Below, piece after piece: positions 59,616 through 64,000 of a DNA stretch of 64,000 nucleotides. Below the pieces are notes generated by a model. That model was given only the letters and a program-made list of their open reading frames with translations. It did not search any database and was not told the origin of the DNA. This stretch comes from Lachancea thermotolerans CBS 6340 (lineage: Eukaryota; Ascomycota; Saccharomycetes; Saccharomycetales; Saccharomycetaceae): positions 310,001 through 374,000 of the forward strand of contig NC_013077.1 in NCBI RefSeq assembly GCF_000142805.1, in the 5' to 3' direction. Numbering within the stretch: the stretch's first letter is position 1; every line of letters begins with the position of its first letter. The position numbers and the translations under genes are program-made.

Positions 59616-60812
59616 ATGGAACAGCCCGAAACGCGAGTCGCGTACATCAGAATCGACAATCTGCCCCCGGGCAAGACGTGGCGGCAGGTTAAGTACCTGG
59701 TCGGGGGCATGATACACCACACCAGCATCCTGCAGGTTAAGATGCTGCCCCCGGTGCAGTCGATAGTGCCTCCGTTCATACCGTTCCAGAGCAGCATTGT
59801 GTCGCTGAAGCGCTCCGACGCGCAGCTGAGCCGGCTCCTCATGGAGCTCAACGGCTACACCTGGGAGTACTACCCACTGGTGGCGTACGCGGTGCCTCCG
59901 CTGCACGTGCCTAGCAACGCGGGCTACGGCGAGGGCCTTGGCCTCGGTTTTGGCCTCGGCAGTGGCAGCGCCGGTGGCAGCGCCGGCACAGGCGGCAGCC
60001 GCAGCGGCAGCGACGTGCCGGGCTCTCCGCGCGCACCCGGCTCCGCGCCCGTGCCGCCCATGATGATGCCCTTCCAGCCCATGCCCGCCATGTACTTCCC
60101 GCCGCTTGCACAGGAGCCCTACGCGCGCCATGTGCAGTCCCACGGCAAAAAGATGCGGCAAGTGTTCAGCGAGGAGAGTTTCCGGAAGCAGATGAGCGCC
60201 CGAGGCATGTGGCAGCTGCTGCTCGAGGGCTTCCCGCCCTGCCTGCACTGGGACGTCAACGGTGCGGACGGCGCGGGCCTTCAGCAGTCGCCTCTGCTGG
60301 GCCCGCCACCAGCGGTCCACGTGAAAACGGCACACCCGGAGCACTTTGGCAAACTCAAATGGACAGTGCTCAAGGACTTCATAAAGCTCAAGTGCCACAA
60401 GCTGCTGGAGATGGATAACATGGGGGCTACCACGAACACCCGGGAATTTTACGTGGGCGTCTACGAGGACTGCGAGGTCAGAACCGATGTTGAGGTACCT
60501 GAACAGGACGCGGGCCAGGAGCCGAATGGCGTAGAGGCCTCAGACGAGTCCCCTGAGGAGTCAACTTCCGAGACCGCGACCACGGCTTCGGCGAAGGGCT
60601 CCGCAGAAAACGAACTAGAGAAAGCTACCCAAAGCATATCTCGGTTATCATTGGGCCCCAGCCACCGCGTCGTTTCGGCCACTATCTACAAAGCAATTGT
60701 GGGATTTCACTCCCGGGAATTGTGTGACATGTGCCGAGAGAGCTTGCAAGGTCAGGAATACTCTCTGGGCTACAAGCTGAAGGTTACAGAATTACCCCTT
60801 TTAGAGTGGTGA
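59616..60812 (+). CDS. RRM-like protein in the YIL055C position, function unknown
   Basis: 398 residues. Residues 6-90 look like an RNA-recognition motif (RVAYIRIDNLPPGKTWRQVK at the start; SSIVSLKRSDAQLSRLLMEL later), though the canonical RNP residues are not clear. Residues 105-145 are a Gly/Ser repeat, followed by a Met/Pro-rich part (PPMMMPFQPMPAMYFPP). Residues 165-290 hold a second conserved-looking region (GMWQLLLEGFPPCLHWDVN; HFGKLKWTVLKDFIKLKCHK). The acidic Ser/Glu stretch at 300-340 precedes a globular end. S. cerevisiae YIL055C, an uncharacterised protein of about 627 residues, occupies the matching slot and orientation between GPP1 and VHR1. Orthology is by position only. Confidence 0.75.
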   Translation: MEQPETRVAYIRIDNLPPGKTWRQVKYLVGGMIHHTSILQVKMLPPVQSIVPPFIPFQSSIVSLKRSDAQLSRLLMELNGYTWEYYPLVAYAVPPLHVPSNAGYGEGLGLGFGLGSGSAGGSAGTGGSRSGSDVPGSPRAPGSAPVPPMMMPFQPMPAMYFPPLAQEPYARHVQSHGKKMRQVFSEESFRKQMSARGMWQLLLEGFPPCLHWDVNGADGAGLQQSPLLGPPPAVHVKTAHPEHFGKLKWTVLKDFIKLKCHKLLEMDNMGATTNTREFYVGVYEDCEVRTDVEVPEQDAGQEPNGVEASDESPEESTSETATTASAKGSAENELEKATQSISRLSLGPSHRVVSATIYKAIVGFHSRELCDMCRESLQGQEYSLGYKLKVTELPLLEW

Positions 60813-61218
60813 GTCTGTTAGTACTACTACTTTAGCCTTTCCTTGCATCAACCCGCTCTCTTGGGTCAAAAAAGTACTCTGAAATTACTTTCAAAGTTCG
60901 CGGCAAGCACACGCGCGCATTCACACGCCCACACATACATACATCCACATCCACAGCACTGAAGATATCGCGCGAGTTGGTCACATAAGAAGAGCCGCTC
61001 GCGCCGGTCCCGGGTTAGACGTCGGCGAACGTCGTGGTAAAAGGAGAAAAAATTGACTGCAGGCAAGCGTTATCACGAACGTGAGCATTGCACACCCAAA
61101 AATGTATTCATACCAAGCATCAGCGCCTTCGCTTGAGCGTATTAAAAAGCCTAAGTAGTCAATAAATAATTTAAAAAAACGCCTTTAAAGCGCCCATTCC
61201 GGACCCAGGCTCTCTATC
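60813..61218. other. Convergent intergenic region before VHR1
   Basis: 406 bp between two convergent 3' ends, with CACA-rich sequence at 60910-60955 and A/T-rich ends. No gene. Confidence 0.55.
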
Positions 61219-63240
61219 TTAAAGCAGTGGTTGAAAGCGACGTCTGGGCGGGGCGCTTGCACTGGTTTCCGGATTCTGTCCAACCTCTGATCCGGTTTTT
61301 TGTTCATTTTCTGCCTGCTCCTTCGCGCCCGAGCCTTCTGACGCAACCTTATCACGGTCGCTCTGAATTGTCGAGGTCGAGGGCATATTTTCAGAATCGC
61401 CACTTTCTTTGGAATGGCAGTCTGGGCCTAGAGGCGACGCGGCTGGGTAATACGCTGTTGGGGTGGTGCTCGCCCCGTTTTGCCTGTTTGGTAGCGCTTT
61501 CTGAGAACCCGGGTCAGAAAATTCAGACGCAGATACAGTGCTCAACATCGCGAGCCCGTCAAGAGGCTCCGGCTTGACGTCGCGCAGCTCTATAACGATC
61601 TCCTCGGAGGTGAATCTGTTGAATACCCTGGCCAACTCCATGTCGTCATTTATAACTCTGTTGTTGTGGATGAGATACAAACTTTTGGTTTGGGACACAA
61701 TGTGGAACAAACTGCGGGAGTTTGCAATAATCTCAGCGATTGTTGGGGGCCCGTTGCTTAGCAAATGAAAGGTAAACCTCTGCTCTTTATCCTTAAACTT
61801 CAGCAACACAACCCTGTACACGTCCTTGTTAGCAGCTGCAGGCGCCATAGACACCGTCGACATTACCGCAGCGCGCTTGAAGTCCCCTTTGGGATGATGT
61901 CCAAGCGGAAACTGTCTAAGTATGACATCGTGCATTATCTCGCTCAAAGGGTAAATGCAAGGATCAAAACCAAAGTCTTTGATTATTCCCCCAATAACAA
62001 TGTAAAACAGCTTAAGTTGGGCCCCGTGAGGTAATTGGTCGAAGTGGCGCTCTGTGGCAGGACCGAAGATCCTGACGGATATTAATGCAAGTTCTTGATC
62101 AGAGCATAGCTTCGAAGTGACATATTCCATGGATGAAGATGACAAGTTAGAGAAGAAGCGTTCCATAACGAAGGCAACAGATGCTTTGACGGATGTTTCG
62201 CCCAAAATAGAGAGATTCGTGTAGAGCTCGAGCGAGCCTTGTGCTGTGCTAACCTCAAGGCAGGCCCGGGAGCGCTGGACATGCAGCAATATTTTTTCAC
62301 GTAGAAAGAAGGGAATCTTACTCTCATTTGAGTCGTTGCCCGAAGGATTTCGAGCTTTCGGGTATGCAGTAGTGTGTGGGTTGCTTGGAGCGACGTGACT
62401 TTGAAACGCGATATTCAGCAAGTTCCCGTCGTTGCTGGAAAGAGCAAAGTCGGCCAAATTCGGAGTCACCTCATCGTTCCTAGATTGCACATGCAGAGCC
62501 ACACGGTTTTGAACCATGTCTGCTATCACAGCCTTTATGACCTCGTCGTAGTTCTGGGTGTGAGCGGTAACAATAGAGGAGCCTGGGTTTTCACAATCCC
62601 CTACTGGTTTATTACTACTGCTGAGAGGCTTAGGCTGTAGATGCGGCAGAGCATGTGGCACTGCACCCAGGGTAGATGCGTTTTTTGTTGGGCCAGAGCG
62701 CTGGCCCGAATGCGAAAAAAGAGTCGGGAGCGTCTGATTATGCGAGATAAAGGAGGTTAATGAGGACTCAGGCGGGGACGAGGACGAGTTCGACCCAGAG
62801 GTGTACCTATCAGCTCGCGCGAATTGGTCGCCGTCGCGATCGAAAAACAAATTGTCGGTACCACTGGACTCTCGAGTAGTGGTCATAACAGGAAATGGCT
62901 CGAGAACTGACTCCTGGGCCTGAGGGTTTGAAGGCTTGGATTTGGAAGAACGTTTCCTGTTGCGTCGCACGGACTGAACTGCAGCTGTAACCAGCTTCTC
63001 AAACTCGCTAGATGAGCTGAGCGGGTATCCAAACTCAGTACGCAGTATGGTAGCTATCTGGCGGATGCTCTTGTCTTGCTCGCTGGCTTTGCGCTCCCCG
63101 AGTCCGAATTTCTCAATTAGCTCCAAACGGCGGCTGGAGAACTGTTTCCACCGCCGCTCATCCGTGAAGTTGAGTTGCTTCCGGATCTTGTGCGTTGTGC
63201 CTGAGCTGCTAGGCTTTTGAACTCGTGGAGGTTTTATCAT
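61219..63240 (-). CDS. VHR1: Vhr1/Vhr2-type transcription factor (biotin/vitamin H response)
   Basis: 673 residues (S. cerevisiae Vhr1 640, Vhr2 505). The conserved N-terminal DNA-binding region spans about residues 20-110 (KQLNFTDERRWKQFSSRRLE; LIEKFGLGERKASEQDKSIR; TAAVQSVRRNRKRS). The middle is Ser/Asn-rich. Residues about 230-460 form a conserved helical region, and residues 480-580 another (YRVVLLKFKDKEQRFTFHLL; IHNNRVINDDMELARVFNRF). In S. cerevisiae Vhr1 activates VHT1 and BIO5 at low biotin and Vhr2 is the WGD partner. This single gene stands for both. Confidence 0.94.
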   Translation of the reverse strand: MIKPPRVQKPSSSGTTHKIRKQLNFTDERRWKQFSSRRLELIEKFGLGERKASEQDKSIRQIATILRTEFGYPLSSSSEFEKLVTAAVQSVRRNRKRSSKSKPSNPQAQESVLEPFPVMTTTRESSGTDNLFFDRDGDQFARADRYTSGSNSSSSPPESSLTSFISHNQTLPTLFSHSGQRSGPTKNASTLGAVPHALPHLQPKPLSSSNKPVGDCENPGSSIVTAHTQNYDEVIKAVIADMVQNRVALHVQSRNDEVTPNLADFALSSNDGNLLNIAFQSHVAPSNPHTTAYPKARNPSGNDSNESKIPFFLREKILLHVQRSRACLEVSTAQGSLELYTNLSILGETSVKASVAFVMERFFSNLSSSSMEYVTSKLCSDQELALISVRIFGPATERHFDQLPHGAQLKLFYIVIGGIIKDFGFDPCIYPLSEIMHDVILRQFPLGHHPKGDFKRAAVMSTVSMAPAAANKDVYRVVLLKFKDKEQRFTFHLLSNGPPTIAEIIANSRSLFHIVSQTKSLYLIHNNRVINDDMELARVFNRFTSEEIVIELRDVKPEPLDGLAMLSTVSASEFSDPGSQKALPNRQNGASTTPTAYYPAASPLGPDCHSKESGDSENMPSTSTIQSDRDKVASEGSGAKEQAENEQKTGSEVGQNPETSASAPPRRRFQPLL

Positions 63241-64000
63241 AGTGGTGCTTTGTCAATATGACGCGCTTTTGGCCGCTGCCGTCTTTTTATCTTGGCGGAG
63301 CGCTGCGCGCTTTGCCCCTGGAAGCAGGAGAGTCCAGACCACAAGCTAAGCTCGGATTACGAGCTTCTCGTTCGGCTTGCGCGGCGAGCTGTTAAGGATC
63401 TACTAGAAGGACACCGGCCAGTATCTCTTCCCTTTGTTCGGCGGCGAGTTGCAGCCTTGAACGAATAAATATCCAGTTAGCGTTGGCCTGCACAAGCGCA
63501 AGGTCTCAGCAAAACTTCAAATGGTGCCGTGGATGTAGTCTTCTATAAGTCCAGCTCACAGAGCGATCTAAACCCAATATTGTAGCGGGAGAGCTTTATC
63601 TAGTAGGTTGAAAGTAAGTTGATTTGACTTTTCTGGAGTGTGTTTTTCAGCATGACTCAGGATGATTCAAGCCGTTCAAGATATTCTGGGATTGACATAA
63701 AAGTTAAAGATGAACAATCGGTGATAAAGAAGGTCTTATAGCCGCAGTTCTGAGCGCCGAGCTCGATGGTGCCTTGTAGGCTCTCTATACGTTTTTTATG
63801 AACTGATATGCCTTACTGAGCTACAGCGGCTTGAGAAGTTTTATGTTCGCTGGAAACGTGATTCCCGTGGCCGCGTGGATCAGTGTAGCCTGCGGGCGGA
63901 GATATATGCTTGAGGGCAGTGGAGATTGGCTTGCGGGGCTTGTTTTCCATTCCTGGGGTGCTTGCGGACTGTTGAGGATGTGGGGTACTCGAAAAATGGC
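63241..64000. other. VHR1 upstream region, right edge
   Basis: 760 bp with the VHR1 promoter. It contains a TGACTCA (63654-63660). By gene order an RGI1/RGI2-like gene on the plus strand might start beyond the edge; nothing of it is visible. Confidence 0.5.

Overview
The window is nuclear DNA from a budding yeast of the family Saccharomycetaceae that did not go through the whole-genome duplication. I base this on gene order recalled from Saccharomyces cerevisiae. The genes here form one list that merges two duplicated S. cerevisiae blocks: YER046W-YER064C on chromosome V and YIL036W-YIL056W on chromosome IX. Each ancestral gene is present once, so a single RPL34, one MMF1/HMF1, one PCL6/PCL7, one GIP2/PIG2 and one VHR1/VHR2 stand where S. 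cerevisiae keeps pairs. Fairly high GC, compact genes, few short introns with GTATG and CTAAC signals, and a xanthine dioxygenase gene absent from S. cerevisiae point to a Lachancea-like species. The genus is an inference.

Layout. 1-9 kb: CST6 (cut by the left edge), SPO73, PRM2, NOT3 and a xanA-type dioxygenase. 9-15 kb: SAP1, TED1, CAJ1 and APQ12, all on the minus strand. 15-16 kb: three tRNA-Gln genes, two of them an exact inverted pair, then ISD11. 16-27 kb: TPA1, GVP36, PKP1, RSM18, JHD1, CBR1 and HOM3. 27-34 kb: a cytochrome b5-like gene without an S. cerevisiae counterpart here, a 1.4 kb gap, AGE2, PIC2, a 38-codon ER-type microprotein gene and a GIP2/PIG2 regulator. 34-45 kb: MET30, HIS1 (with a 66-nt intron), SYG1 and NEO1. 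45-54 kb: RPL34 (intron), MMF1/HMF1, PET117, a PCL6/PCL7 cyclin, an FCY2-family permease, DFG10 and CEM1. 55-64 kb: two tandem glycerol-3-phosphatase genes, a GC-rich promoter carrying a regular array of CACGTG boxes, THO1, a YIL055C-position gene and VHR1/VHR2.

The genes are mostly unrelated housekeeping functions, as is usual in yeast. Small functional groupings are amino-acid synthesis (HOM3, HIS1) and sulfur control (MET30), mitochondrial maintenance (PKP1, RSM18, ISD11, PET117, CEM1, MMF1), and phosphate or glycogen control (PIC2, SYG1, GIP2, PCL6/7, GPP). I saw no IS-like or transposon sequence, no retroelement, no CRISPR array and no virus-like element. The best candidates for something undescribed are the phased E-box array at about 58.0-58.2 kb, the HIS1 mini-intron, the inverted tRNA-Gln pair and the two-start MMF1/HMF1 gene.
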